NCBI GenBank assembly: GCA_029262115.1
Contig: JAJCZZ010000101.1
Span: forward strand, 1-64,000
Reading direction: 5' to 3'
DNA from: Gemmatimonadota bacterium
GTDB taxonomy: Bacteria > Gemmatimonadota > Gemmatimonadetes > Longimicrobiales > Gaopeijiaceae
Length of the DNA stretch: 64,000 nucleotides
Position numbers and translations under genes: made by a program. A model generated the notes under the pieces. It saw only the letters and a list, made by a program, of their open reading frames with translations. It made no database searches and had not been told where the DNA came from. Of this stretch, positions 49,635-58,608 are shown in pieces. How positions within the stretch are numbered: the stretch's first letter is position 1; each line of letters begins with the position of its first letter.

Positions 49635-50192
49635 TCAACCCCCGGCGTACGGCTCCGCCGGCACTCCGATGGTGAGCGGAACGACGACCTCGCCCCAATG
49701 GAAGCGGAGCGTCGTCTCATGCGCTCCGACCACCGGAAAGTAGAACGCCAAGACCTCCATGGGCGCTCCTCGCTCCGCACGCGCCCGAACGCGGGCCACC
49801 TCGCTTTCGAACGGGAAGAACGAGTGGTGCGTGTCCCAGTCGCTGACGAGTACGATCTCCCAGGGAGCACCGTCCTGAGGGATCGTCCACACACCGTATC
49901 GGCCGGCCGCTACCGCGGTCCCCTGGATGGTCACATCGGTGGAGAACTCGATCCAGGTGGCGCGGTTGGCTCCCGGCGTCCAGACGACGTCGTAGTCCAG
50001 GATGTCGCCGAAGATCGACCGGCCGCGCTGTACGGGGCGGTCGTATCCCATCGTGATCGTGGTGTTGTTCACCGTCTGCGAGACCGTGCCGTGCTGGCTG
50101 GCCGGGGGGCTCCCTTCCTGCGCGCAGGCAAGGGCAGGGAGGCCGAGCGCCAGGAAGGCGATCGCCAGGGACGAGAGTCGACGTGGCTGCAT
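49635..50192 (-). CDS. DUF2911 protein, exported
   Basis: A 185-residue protein from ATG 50192 with a signal peptide (LSSLAIAFLALGLPALACAQ). The mature part opens SQHGTVSQTVNNTTITMGYDRPVQRGRSIFG, then VWTPGANRATWIEFSTDVTIQG, AAGRYGVWTIPQDGAPWEIVL and RFHWGEVVVPLTI. The 'SxtVggT.I.v.YsRPs.rGR.IFG...pYgevWRtGAN.aT...' sequence is the DUF2911 signature. Function unknown. Same strand as the following DUF4837 gene (116 bp gap). Confidence 0.92.
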   Translation of the reverse strand: MQPRRLSSLAIAFLALGLPALACAQEGSPPASQHGTVSQTVNNTTITMGYDRPVQRGRSIFGDILDYDVVWTPGANRATWIEFSTDVTIQGTAVAAGRYGVWTIPQDGAPWEIVLVSDWDTHHSFFPFESEVARVRARAERGAPMEVLAFYFPVVGAHETTLRFHWGEVVVPLTIGVPAEPYAGG

Positions 50193-50308
50193 GGGACGGG
50201 ACTCCAACTGCGGTGGAAGGGGCGTCAGGGTAACGCACGGCCCGGTGAAGAGGTTCCTCCATGCGCCGCAGGACCTGCTCCTCCTGCGCCTCCGGTCCCG
50301 CTCCGTCT

Positions 50309-51310
50309 TCAGGACAGTCCGCAGCGGAAGGAGTCCAGGATCGTCTGAAGCTGGATCATGTACTCGTACTTCTCCTTCTCCGGCGCGTACAGCCACGCGT
50401 CGAGCAGGTACATCCGGTTCTGGTTCGGACAGATGACTGCCCGGGTGATGAAGGGACCCGCCGCGGGCCAGTTGAGCTCGGGTGGGTTCTGCCACATCGC
50501 CTGGATCTGGTAGGCCGGACGGCCGCGGAACTCCGTCGGGCCGGCCTCGGCGAGGTCGTCCAGGATGACCTCCTGCGGCTCGTTGTACGACTCCGACACC
50601 TGCGCACGCCATTCGAGGATATCCTCGGGCTGGATGTCGGGCGGGATCGGGGTTCTCCACGTGACCGCGATCTGTCGGATCAGTTCCGACGGGTCCGGAT
50701 TGTCGTTCCGGAACAGGTAGAGCGAGTCCTGGGATCGCCACCGGTACACCTTCGGCACCAGCAGTTGGAAGCGCGCCTGCGTCGCGAGTGTGTCGAGAAG
50801 GGCGGAGTCCGGCTTCGTAAGAAACATCCGGTTCACGGCCCAGGCACGATACTGATCGTCGAGTGTCCGGTGGATCTGAGGGAGATGGCTGCGAAGCTCG
50901 TCGGCCTGCTGGCCGTCGTTCGCGAGTACGAGCGTGACCTGCTGCCCTCTCGACCACACATCGTACGCGGTGTAGACGCCCGGTCCGGCAATGGAATCTC
51001 GAACACGACCGAGCACGTCCTCCATCCACGGCTCCTCTCCCGTCCCGACCAGGAGCATCTGCCGGAAGCGACGGAGGTTGGCCCAGTACTCCCCTCCGGG
51101 CTCCTGGTACGTGACCGTGAACGTCTTTTCCCGACGGACGGTCCGGATGGTCGGCTCGAGTGCCGCGTAGACTTCGTCCTCGACCTCCCCCCACACCTCC
51201 GGATCCATGACGGCAATGATGCTGTTGGGGTCGCCGTAGGCCAGGGCCGTCTGATCACACGCGGTGGCGACCAGGAGGGTCAGGAGCGCAGGGAGGAGAA
51301 CCTTTCGCAT
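50309..51310 (-). CDS. DUF4837 lipoprotein
   Basis: A 333-residue protein with a lipoprotein signal (VLLPALLTLLVATACDQ, lipobox ATAC). Recognisable DUF4837 blocks: ALAYGDPNSIIAVMDPEVWG, EKTFTVTYQEPG, ANLRRFRQMLLVG, DVWSRGQQVTLVLAND and the C-terminal FITRAVICPNQNRMYLLDAWLYAPEKEKYEYMIQLQTIL. This family is known mainly from Bacteroidota and related phyla, and its function is unknown. It lies between the M3 peptidase and DUF2911 genes on the same strand. Confidence 0.85.
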   Translation of the reverse strand: MRKVLLPALLTLLVATACDQTALAYGDPNSIIAVMDPEVWGEVEDEVYAALEPTIRTVRREKTFTVTYQEPGGEYWANLRRFRQMLLVGTGEEPWMEDVLGRVRDSIAGPGVYTAYDVWSRGQQVTLVLANDGQQADELRSHLPQIHRTLDDQYRAWAVNRMFLTKPDSALLDTLATQARFQLLVPKVYRWRSQDSLYLFRNDNPDPSELIRQIAVTWRTPIPPDIQPEDILEWRAQVSESYNEPQEVILDDLAEAGPTEFRGRPAYQIQAMWQNPPELNWPAAGPFITRAVICPNQNRMYLLDAWLYAPEKEKYEYMIQLQTILDSFRCGLS

Positions 51311-51374
51311 GTCCGATCCGTTTCGTCCGAGGAAAACAGTAGAGTGCGGCCTCGGCGCCGCCCCGTAAACCGTC

Positions 51375-53477
51375 CTACCCGACGAACACGTCCGTGTTTA
51401 CGGGGAGCGGGCCCAGGTTCCGCTCCAGCAGGGCCGTGGGGTCGGGCTCGCGTCCCAGAAAGCCGCGGAACAGAGCCTCCGGGTCATCCGAGTCGCCGCA
51501 GGCCAGAATGTGATCCACGTAGTCGCGGCCCGTCTCTCGGTTGAAGATGCCCTCATCGCGGAAGCGGGTGAACACGTCCGCGTCGAGGACTTCCGACCAG
51601 AGGTAGCTGTAGTACCCGGCCGCGTATCCCCCGGAAAACAAGTGGGTAAAGGAGGTGATGAGGTGCAGCGCGGCGAACTCGGGCGACGGTGAGAAGGACT
51701 CGAAACACGAGCGCACCTCGTCCATGAGGGTGGCGCCCTGATTTTCGTCGACCTCTGTGTCCGCGTCGACCGGGGCGGATGACCTCAGCCTTGGGGCCAG
51801 CTCAGAGTGGAGGCGGAGATCGACGGTTCCGAACGACAGTTGGCGCATCTGCACCCACCCACCCATGAATCGTCGAGCGGCCACCATCTTCTCGTAGAGA
51901 GCGTCGGGGAAGGGGTCTCCCGTCTCGTGATGGCACGCGAACAGGTCCAGAGCCTCTCGCTCCCATGCCCAATTCTCCATGAACTGGCTGGGTAGCTCCA
52001 CCCAATCCCATGCGACGTTGATACCGGCGCGGCTCTTCACTTCCACTCGTGAGACGCAGTGGTGCAAGAGGTGGCCGAACTCGTGGAACGTCGTCTCCAC
52101 TTCGCGGTGGGTGAGTAGAGCGGGCGCATCACCCTCCGGGGGTGTGAAGTTTCCGCAGATCACACCGAGGTGCGGGTCGAATCCGCCGTCCTCCCGGGGC
52201 CCTCCCGTAATGAAGTCGTTCATCCAGGCTCCCTGGCGCTTCTCCTTTCGCGGGAACCAATCGGTGTAGAAGGAGCCGAGATGTGCACCGGATTCGTCCA
52301 GGATCCGGTAGTGGCGCACGTCGGGGTGCCATACTTCGGCAATGGCCTCTTCGTCGACCTGGAAGCCGAAGGTGCGTCGGACGATCTCGAACATGCCACT
52401 CAGAACCTGGTCGAGCGGGAAGTACGGCCGAAGTTCCTCGTCGTCGATGTCGTACTTCTCCTTGCGGAGACGCTCCATCAGGTACGCCACGTCCCACGGC
52501 CTCAGCTCGTCCAACCCGAGCGATACAGCGTAGTGTTTTAGCTGCTCGACGTCCCTGTTCCAGTAGGGCGAACAGCGGTCCACCATGTCCCGCTCGAATC
52601 CAATGGCGTTCGCTCCGCTGCGAGCCATCCGGTCTTCCAGCTTGTAGTCGGGGAAGGAGTCGTAGCCCAGAACCGAGGCCATCTCGTCGCGGAGACGAAG
52701 GATTCGGGCGATGACCGGGCGGTTGTCCATCTCGCCGCCACGACACCGGGTTGAGTAGGCAATGAGGATCTCTCGGCGGAGCTCCCGGTCTTCTGCATAC
52801 TTGAGGATCGGTTCGACCGAAGGGAAGTCGAGCGTCAGCAGCCATCCGTCCTCCCCATTCTCTTCCGCCCGTGATCTCGCACGCCGTAGCGCGGCCGCAG
52901 GCACTCCCGCGAGCCGGTCACCGTTCGTGACGAGGAGTTCGAAGGCCGCGGTCTCGTCGAGGACGTTCTCGCTGAACTTCTGTTCGAGCTGGGCGAGTTC
53001 CACGCGAATATTCTGTAGCCGGAGCTTACCCTCCTCCGGCAGATCCGCCCCGGAGCGGCGGAACTCCTTGAGCGTCTTGGCCAGATGCCGTTCGCGGATG
53101 CCGGTCAGATCCTGGGCCTCCGCCGTATCCGCAAACGCCTTGATCCGCGACCAGAGCGCCTCGTTCAGAGGGAGTCGCGACCAGAAGGCGCTGATGTCGG
53201 GAAGTACCACGTTATACGCCTCCCTGAGTTCCGGCGTCTCGGCCACCGCCACCAGATGGGTGGCGGGCGTGATTCGGGTGCTCAGGCGATCCACGACGTC
53301 GTCGAGTCGCTTGACCGTGTTCTCCCAAGTGGGCGGCGCGGCGTCCGACGCAAGCGCGTCGATATTCGACTGTGCCTCTTCCAAGGCCGTGCGTATTCCC
53401 GGCTCAACGTGTCCTGCTTCGATGCGGTCGAAGGGGATTCGAAATCCGGGGGCCAGGAGCGGGTTCTCGGGTTTCAC
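51375..53477 (-). CDS. M3-family oligopeptidase (PrlC/OpdA-like)
   Basis: A 700-residue zinc metallopeptidase. GTG 53477 (VKPENPLLAPGF) matches the usual start; the open frame reaches 53555 but adds unlikely residues. The zinc motif is H465-EFGH469 (TTFHEFGHLLHH), followed by the SQFMENWAWE segment supplying the third ligand glutamate. A typical GYYSYLWSEVLDADVF segment near the C-terminus completes the S1 pocket. M3A enzymes degrade short peptides in the cytosol and clear signal-peptide fragments. It lacks a signal peptide, so it should finish peptides imported by SusCD. Confidence 0.93.
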   Translation of the reverse strand: MKPENPLLAPGFRIPFDRIEAGHVEPGIRTALEEAQSNIDALASDAAPPTWENTVKRLDDVVDRLSTRITPATHLVAVAETPELREAYNVVLPDISAFWSRLPLNEALWSRIKAFADTAEAQDLTGIRERHLAKTLKEFRRSGADLPEEGKLRLQNIRVELAQLEQKFSENVLDETAAFELLVTNGDRLAGVPAAALRRARSRAEENGEDGWLLTLDFPSVEPILKYAEDRELRREILIAYSTRCRGGEMDNRPVIARILRLRDEMASVLGYDSFPDYKLEDRMARSGANAIGFERDMVDRCSPYWNRDVEQLKHYAVSLGLDELRPWDVAYLMERLRKEKYDIDDEELRPYFPLDQVLSGMFEIVRRTFGFQVDEEAIAEVWHPDVRHYRILDESGAHLGSFYTDWFPRKEKRQGAWMNDFITGGPREDGGFDPHLGVICGNFTPPEGDAPALLTHREVETTFHEFGHLLHHCVSRVEVKSRAGINVAWDWVELPSQFMENWAWEREALDLFACHHETGDPFPDALYEKMVAARRFMGGWVQMRQLSFGTVDLRLHSELAPRLRSSAPVDADTEVDENQGATLMDEVRSCFESFSPSPEFAALHLITSFTHLFSGGYAAGYYSYLWSEVLDADVFTRFRDEGIFNRETGRDYVDHILACGDSDDPEALFRGFLGREPDPTALLERNLGPLPVNTDVFVG

Positions 53478-53571
53478 GCGCGGATAGGTTGTTGGGATAC
53501 GGACACGAACAGTGTACAAATTCTGGCGTGAGGTCCATGGCGGGATGGGACACACCGGCTAACTTTGCCCC

Positions 53572-54960
53572 ATGAACGCCTCCCCTCAGTCACCACCGTC
53601 GTCGTCCACCAGAGCCCTCGGCGGGGTCCTGCGTCCTGCGGTTACCCTCGCGCTGCTATTCGGTGTCACCTGGCTGAGCTTTCAGGGCGTGACACCGACG
53701 CTCGAAGATGGGCGTCTGGCCATCCTCGTCGGGTTCGTGCTCCTCACCGCTTCGGTCGCCGGAATCCTGGCGTCGGAGGTGGGGCTCCCGAAGATCACGG
53801 GGTTCATCCTCGTCGGGATCCTGGCGGGACCCTCCCTTCTGGGGTTGTTGCCGGCCGCGGGCGTCGCCGATCTGCGGCTGATCGATCGGTTCGCGTTGGC
53901 GTTGATTGCCATGCTCGCCGGTGGAGAACTTCGCACCGATGATCTCCGCCCGCAGTTTCGGACCATCATCGTGGCTACGTTCGTGATCACCGGCATCGTT
54001 TGGATTGGGGTCGCGGCGTCGGTCATGGCCGTCCGGCCGCTCGTACCCTTCCTGGCGGAACTGCCCCTGGCGGGTGGCATCGGCGTCGCGTTGCTCCTCG
54101 GGATCTGGGCCGCGAACTCCTCGCCCGACCTGACCGTTGCGGTCATCGAAGAGAAGCATGCGCAGGGACCGCTGGCCGAAGTGATCCTGGGCATCACCAT
54201 CGTGAAGGACGTCGTCGTTATCATCCTCTTCACCCTGACGCTGGCGCTGGTCACACCGCTCATCAATCCGGACGAGGCGTTCAGCGCCCACGCGTTCGTG
54301 GACCTCGCGCGCGAGGTCGGCGGCGCGTTGGTGGTCGGAGCCGGGCTGGGCTGGATCTTCTCGATGTACCTCGGCGGCGAGGGCGCCGAGCCTCGCTCGC
54401 CGCTCGCGACGTTCGTGTTCGCGTACGTCCTCGTGGTGGTCGCGACCGAGTTGCACGTCGAGCTGCTTCTGGCCGGGGTCGCCGCCGGCTTCGTTATTGA
54501 GAATCTGAGCCCGGCCGGTGACCGGATGATCGAAGGGATCCGGGCCGTGGCGGTCGTCATCTTCGCCTTCTTCTTCGCCATCGCGGGTGCCAGTCTCGAC
54601 CTCGCCGCAGTTGTTCAGTTCGGGGTGGCCGCGGTCGTCATCTTCCTCGCTCGGGCGTTCCTTACGCGGTGGGCTACCGGGTACGGTGCGAAGCTGGGCG
54701 GGGCGACAGAGGAAGTGCGCGCCAATGCGTGGAAAGGGCTCATTTCCCAGGGTGGCGTATCGCTCGGACTCGTTCTCCTGATTCAGGAGGCGTTTCCGGC
54801 CGTCGGCGATGGCGTGGTCGCCCTGGCCATGGCCGTGATCATCGGCAACATCCTCGGGGGTCCGATTCTCCTGGGGCGGGCGCTCGAGGCGGCTGCGACC
54901 TCCGACGAGGGCGCCGCGACCTCCGACGAGCGAGCTTCGGCTCAGGGGGCCCCTGCGTAG
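53572..54960 (+). CDS. CPA2-family cation:proton antiporter
   Basis: A 462-residue membrane protein with about twelve hydrophobic segments, from ATG 53572. CPA2/KefB-type features: GILASEVGLPKITGFILVGILAGPSLLG at TM3-4, ALIAMLAGGELR, the core LLLGIWAANSSPDLTVAVIEE (NSSPD in place of the usual D-D/N-D pair region) and LVVVATELHVELLLAGVAAGFVIEN. Unlike KefB it has no C-terminal TrkA domain. The last residues contain a 21-bp repeat (AATSDEG/AATSDER), and the stop codon lies inside a dispersed 31-bp repeat. Likely Na+/H+ or K+/H+ exchange. Confidence 0.85.
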   Translation: MNASPQSPPSSSTRALGGVLRPAVTLALLFGVTWLSFQGVTPTLEDGRLAILVGFVLLTASVAGILASEVGLPKITGFILVGILAGPSLLGLLPAAGVADLRLIDRFALALIAMLAGGELRTDDLRPQFRTIIVATFVITGIVWIGVAASVMAVRPLVPFLAELPLAGGIGVALLLGIWAANSSPDLTVAVIEEKHAQGPLAEVILGITIVKDVVVIILFTLTLALVTPLINPDEAFSAHAFVDLAREVGGALVVGAGLGWIFSMYLGGEGAEPRSPLATFVFAYVLVVVATELHVELLLAGVAAGFVIENLSPAGDRMIEGIRAVAVVIFAFFFAIAGASLDLAAVVQFGVAAVVIFLARAFLTRWATGYGAKLGGATEEVRANAWKGLISQGGVSLGLVLLIQEAFPAVGDGVVALAMAVIIGNILGGPILLGRALEAAATSDEGAATSDERASAQGAPA

Positions 54961-54975
54961 GCGAGGCGGGCCCCG
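54945..54975 (+). repeat. Single copy of the 31-bp dispersed repeat, overlapping a stop codon
   Basis: Matches the left end of the MITE-like element at about 27 of 31 positions by eye (allowing CTGCGTAGG for CTGCGCAGG). The antiporter TAG (54958-54960) lies inside its GCGTAGGCGAGG core. Confidence 0.6.
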
Positions 54976-54987
54976 GGAAAAAAAGCA

Positions 54988-55015
54988 TTGACGCGTTCCT
55001 GCCGTCGGCTATTTT
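54988..55015 (+). promoter_or_regulatory. Promoter of the acidic small-protein gene
   Basis: TTGACG (54988-54993), 16-bp spacer, TATTTT (55010-55015). Transcription would start near 55022, 45 bases before ATG 55067, which has an AGGAGAG site at 55054-55060. Confidence 0.6.
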
Positions 55016-55066
55016 CGCGACCAAGGGCGGGTTATCCACGGGACGCTACCAGCAGGAGAGCTTGAA

Positions 55067-55348
<282 letters not shown>

Positions 55349-55372
55349 GCACCGCCGCCGTGGGGGAGGTCC

Positions 55373-55405
55373 GTCGCCCCCGCCGGTCGATCCGGCGGGG
55401 GCGAC
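55373..55405. terminator. Very stable bidirectional terminator
   Basis: A perfect 14-bp stem (55373-55386 / 55392-55405, arm GTCGCCCCCGCCGG) with a 5-nt loop between two convergent genes. No U-tract, but the stability suits termination on both strands. Confidence 0.8.
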
Positions 55406-55411
55406 TGCTCT

Positions 55412-56641
55412 TCAGGGACGTGCGGCGGCCGCCCGTCCGGCCGTCCGACCGGTCGACCACGCCCACAGGAAGTTGTGCCCGCCGATCGGTCCGAAGGCGT
55501 CCAGGACCTCACCGCACAGGTGGAGGCCCGCCGCGCGCTTCGATTCCATTGTGCGCGACGCCACCTCACCCAGGTCGACACCACCTCCGGTGACCTCGGC
55601 CTTTCGGTATCCCTCGTCTCCCGTGTAGGGGAGAGCGTACGCCGTGAGCACGGCTACTAGGGTCTTCCTCGGGTCGCGCTGGAGTTGCGAGAGCTGGGTG
55701 TCGGGCGGCACGGCGGCTTCTTCCAGAAGCGTGTCGGCGAGACGCTTCGGTATGTGAGGCGCCAGGACGGCACGGACGGTCCCGGCTCCCTCTCGGAGAG
55801 CGCGGTCCCACCATGGCGCGGCGTGCTCGGTCCACTGGACCAGGAGTTCCTGTCGCGACCGGTCCGGGTGTCCGCGGACTGCCAGGTGGGAGGCGTCGAG
55901 CACGGTCGGGCCGCTCCACCCCCGGTGCGTGAACAGAAAGCCTCCGGTGGTCGAGAAGGCGGGGCGTGCGCCGGGCGCGGTGATGGTCACGGTGCCGGAG
56001 ACGCCCGCCAGGTCCGCGTGCGGATGAGGTGAGGCCGTCAGGGGCGTCAGCGCGGGATACGTCGCGTTGACCTCGTGGCCGAGTGCCTGAAGGATCTGAA
56101 GTCCCTTGCCGTCGCTTCCCGTGGCGGGCACGGAGAGGCCACCGGTGGCCACGACGACCCGGTCGACGGTGATCGGTGGCGCGCCGGCCAACACGATACG
56201 CCATCCCCCGGGGCTCGATTCGAGGTCCACCACCCGAGCCTCGAACCAGATCCGGGCCCCTGCCTCACGAACCCGCCGAACGAGACCGTCTCGCACGTCG
56301 CGAGCCTTGTGGCTCGAGGGAAACAGCTTTCCCGACGCCTCTTCGAGTTCCAGCGGCATGTCCAGCTCGTGCTCGAAAAAGGCCTGCTGCTCCTGAAGGG
56401 GCCAGGCACGCAGCATCTTCCGTAGGGTGTTGGCGGACGAGTCCGTGACGTAGCGCTCGGGCTGCGCAACGCTCGGGAGGATGTTGCAGCGCCCGCCGCC
56501 GGAGATGAGGATCTTGCGGCCGCCGTCCTTGGTGGACTCGAGGAGAACGACATCTGCGCCGGTGCGAGCGGCGAAGAGTGCCGCCATGAGGCCGGCTGCC
56601 CCCGCACCGACGACTGCCACGGTCGGGGCTCCCTCGCTCAT
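55412..56641 (-). CDS. BaiN/HI0933-family flavoprotein
   Basis: A 409-residue NAD(P)/FAD-dependent oxidoreductase from ATG 56641, which overlaps the antiporter stop by 4 bp. The FAD motif is VAVVGAGAAGLMAALFAARTG. The HI0933 signature follows: RKILISGGGRCNI, then GGLSVPATGSDGKGLQILQALGH and the C-terminal VTGGGVDLGEVASRTMESKRAAGLHLCGEVLDAFGPIGGHNFLWAWSTG segments. Members include BaiN of bile-acid metabolism, but most have unknown substrates. The C-terminal cysteine (HLCGEVLD) is conserved. Confidence 0.92.
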   Translation of the reverse strand: MSEGAPTVAVVGAGAAGLMAALFAARTGADVVLLESTKDGGRKILISGGGRCNILPSVAQPERYVTDSSANTLRKMLRAWPLQEQQAFFEHELDMPLELEEASGKLFPSSHKARDVRDGLVRRVREAGARIWFEARVVDLESSPGGWRIVLAGAPPITVDRVVVATGGLSVPATGSDGKGLQILQALGHEVNATYPALTPLTASPHPHADLAGVSGTVTITAPGARPAFSTTGGFLFTHRGWSGPTVLDASHLAVRGHPDRSRQELLVQWTEHAAPWWDRALREGAGTVRAVLAPHIPKRLADTLLEEAAVPPDTQLSQLQRDPRKTLVAVLTAYALPYTGDEGYRKAEVTGGGVDLGEVASRTMESKRAAGLHLCGEVLDAFGPIGGHNFLWAWSTGRTAGRAAAARP

Positions 56642-58050
56642 CGAACCGACTCCGGTGGGCTGGGCCGAGCCGCTCGGCCCCACCCCGTGGCGACGGCCAG
56701 GACCACCATCGCGAGCAGCCCCCACGAGTGAATGTTGTGCAGGCCCGCCGTCCATGCGGACAGCCTCGGCGCCCCCTCGACCCCTCCCGTGAGGGCAGCC
56801 GCGAGAATGGTCGGGATGAAAAACGGGAAGAGGAACGGCCAGGTGCACACCGTCAGGTCCATCAGATTCGCGCGGCGGTAGCGGTTCACCCCGAACGCGG
56901 ATCCGGTCTCCCGCGCGACGTCGCCGACCGCGAGGATCGCGACGGCCGAGTGGGTCGTGAGGAGCACGGCGGCCGAGGTCGTCCCGACGATCCACCACTC
57001 CGCGCTCGTCGCTCCCCGAGCGCGCCGCCCCACCGAGGCGACAATGCGGTCGAGGAGCCCGGCCGCTTCGACCGCCCCGACGAGGCCCATGATCAGGATC
57101 GTGAAGATCGAGATGCCGACGGCTCGGGTCATCCCATCGAGCAGGAGTCCGGTGGCCAGAAACTGGTCGTGATCGACACGCATCAGGTCCGATGGAGTGA
57201 AGCCGCCGGTCAGCAGGCCGACGGTCACTGCCGCGAGGATGCCGTACAGGAGCGAAGGGATCAGCCCCTCCCGCCGGAGGAGCAGCACCAGGACCACGGC
57301 CGGCACGACGAGCATGGCGAAGGCCGCGGGGGCGACGGCTTCGCTACCAGGCAGCGCCGTCGTCGACCCGATGTCGCTGGAGCCTCCCAGGAGCAGAGAG
57401 AGCAGGAGGGTCACTCCGGCCACCGGGAGCGCGTAGCGCGCTCGGGTACGGACCACGCCCGACACGTCGGCGCCCTGTGTTCCGGCCGAAGCGATCGTGG
57501 TGTCGGAGATCGGCGAGATGTTGTCGCCGAAGGTGGCCCCACCGAGGATCGCCCCGAGCAGCCAAGCGGGGTCCGCACCGAGCGCCGGGCCGGGGGGATA
57601 CAGCAGGGGCGCGCACACCAGGAGGGTGCCCAGACTCGTACCGGTGACCGTGCTGAACAGCGCCGCCACGATGAACGAGGCGGCCACGTACGCCCCACCC
57701 GAAACCCCGGCGGCGTCGGCGGACCAGACCAGGGCCTCGACGAGCCCACTCTCCCGGATGAGCGTTCCCAGAACGCCGGCCAACAGCCAGGCCAGCACCA
57801 TGACCATCACGAGGGGGCGGGACATGCCGGCGAGGAGGGCGTCCGCGTATGCGTGGCGGTCCCGGACCAGGATCAGGCCGAGAAGCTGCGCGCCGAGCAG
57901 GACCGGCCAGAAGCCGCGCTCGTCCGGAGCCCCTGATAGGCCGAGCCAACTGACGCCGACCAGGAACAACCCGAGCGGCGCGAGGGTGCCGAACAGCCCT
58001 CCCCGAAAGGAGAGAGGGGGCCGGGGATCGGAGGGAGAGTCGGGCGGCAT
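56638..58050 (-). CDS. NhaC-family Na+/H+ antiporter
   Basis: A 470-residue membrane protein with about eleven hydrophobic segments. Family segments: LVMVMVLAWLLAGVLGTLIRESGLVEALVW, FIVAALFSTVTGTSLGTLLVCAPLLYP and ILGGATFGDNISPISDTTIASA, the last carrying the conserved GD-N-SPISDTT motif of NhaC-like carriers. A second set occurs in the C-terminal half (MGLVGAVEAAGLLD, TTSAAVLLTTHSAVAILAVG). It exports Na+ in exchange for protons. Overlaps the flavoprotein gene by 4 bp. Confidence 0.9.
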   Translation of the reverse strand: MPPDSPSDPRPPLSFRGGLFGTLAPLGLFLVGVSWLGLSGAPDERGFWPVLLGAQLLGLILVRDRHAYADALLAGMSRPLVMVMVLAWLLAGVLGTLIRESGLVEALVWSADAAGVSGGAYVAASFIVAALFSTVTGTSLGTLLVCAPLLYPPGPALGADPAWLLGAILGGATFGDNISPISDTTIASAGTQGADVSGVVRTRARYALPVAGVTLLLSLLLGGSSDIGSTTALPGSEAVAPAAFAMLVVPAVVLVLLLRREGLIPSLLYGILAAVTVGLLTGGFTPSDLMRVDHDQFLATGLLLDGMTRAVGISIFTILIMGLVGAVEAAGLLDRIVASVGRRARGATSAEWWIVGTTSAAVLLTTHSAVAILAVGDVARETGSAFGVNRYRRANLMDLTVCTWPFLFPFFIPTILAAALTGGVEGAPRLSAWTAGLHNIHSWGLLAMVVLAVATGWGRAARPSPPESVR

Positions 58051-58113
58051 CGGCTGGGGTGGTGAGGCACGGAGTCGGCGGCTACACGGAGTGGGCGGAG
58101 CAAGCTACTCTGG

Positions 58114-58170
58114 TATGAGGGAAGGTGCGCCGCTATGAGGTAGGGCGTGCCGCCATGACGGCAGGCGCCG
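58114..58170. repeat. Imperfect tandem repeat of about 20 bp
   Basis: Three degraded copies (58114-58133, 58134-58154, 58155-58170), each starting TATGAGG or ATGACGG and ending with a CGCCGC-like stretch, in the 189-bp divergent gap between the NhaC-type and TIGR04076-type genes. Confidence 0.4.
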
Positions 58171-58239
58171 ACCCCACGGGCAGGTGCTCCCAACCTCCCG
58201 TGGTCGATCCGCTGACTCTCCGAGGGAGCCACTCCAGAC

Positions 58240-58608
58240 ATGCGTGACGATGGGAACGGCGAGCACGGACCGGGTTCGCCCGACGGGACGTTCGAGTTGT
58301 GGGACCTCCGGGTTGAAGTCGAGTCCTCGGAGCGGCCGATGGTGTGCAATCACCCGGAAGGCTCCTGGTTCGAACTCCGAGGCGAGAACCTGTCGTTCCC
58401 GGACGGACAGACCTTTCCGCTGTACCCGCTGGCCGCGTTGCTTCCGCTCCTGCCCGCCAAACAACGAGACACCCACCCCGCGGACTGGATGACGACCGAC
58501 GCCGTCATCGCGTGCCCGGACCCCCACTGTGGGGGGCGCTTCCGTATTCGCAGAGTCGGGCGTAGCACGTTCAACCACGCGGACGTGACGGTCGTCCCGC
58601 TTCCGTGA
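58240..58608 (+). CDS. TIGR04076-like small protein
   Basis: A 122-residue protein. The visible pattern is FELWDLRVEVESSERPMVCNHPEGSWFELRGENLSFPDGQTFPLYPLAALLPLLPAKQ (read in blocks) with a later DAVIACPDPHCGGRFRIRRVG. A GxFxL / FPLYPLAxLLPLLPAKQR / xxxCPDPxCxxxFxIxR order is characteristic of TIGR04076-type proteins. Cysteines in VCNH and CPDPHC could bind a metal. The stop overlaps the next GTG by 4 bp, coupling it to the aldo/keto reductase. Confidence 0.65.
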   Translation: MRDDGNGEHGPGSPDGTFELWDLRVEVESSERPMVCNHPEGSWFELRGENLSFPDGQTFPLYPLAALLPLLPAKQRDTHPADWMTTDAVIACPDPHCGGRFRIRRVGRSTFNHADVTVVPLP

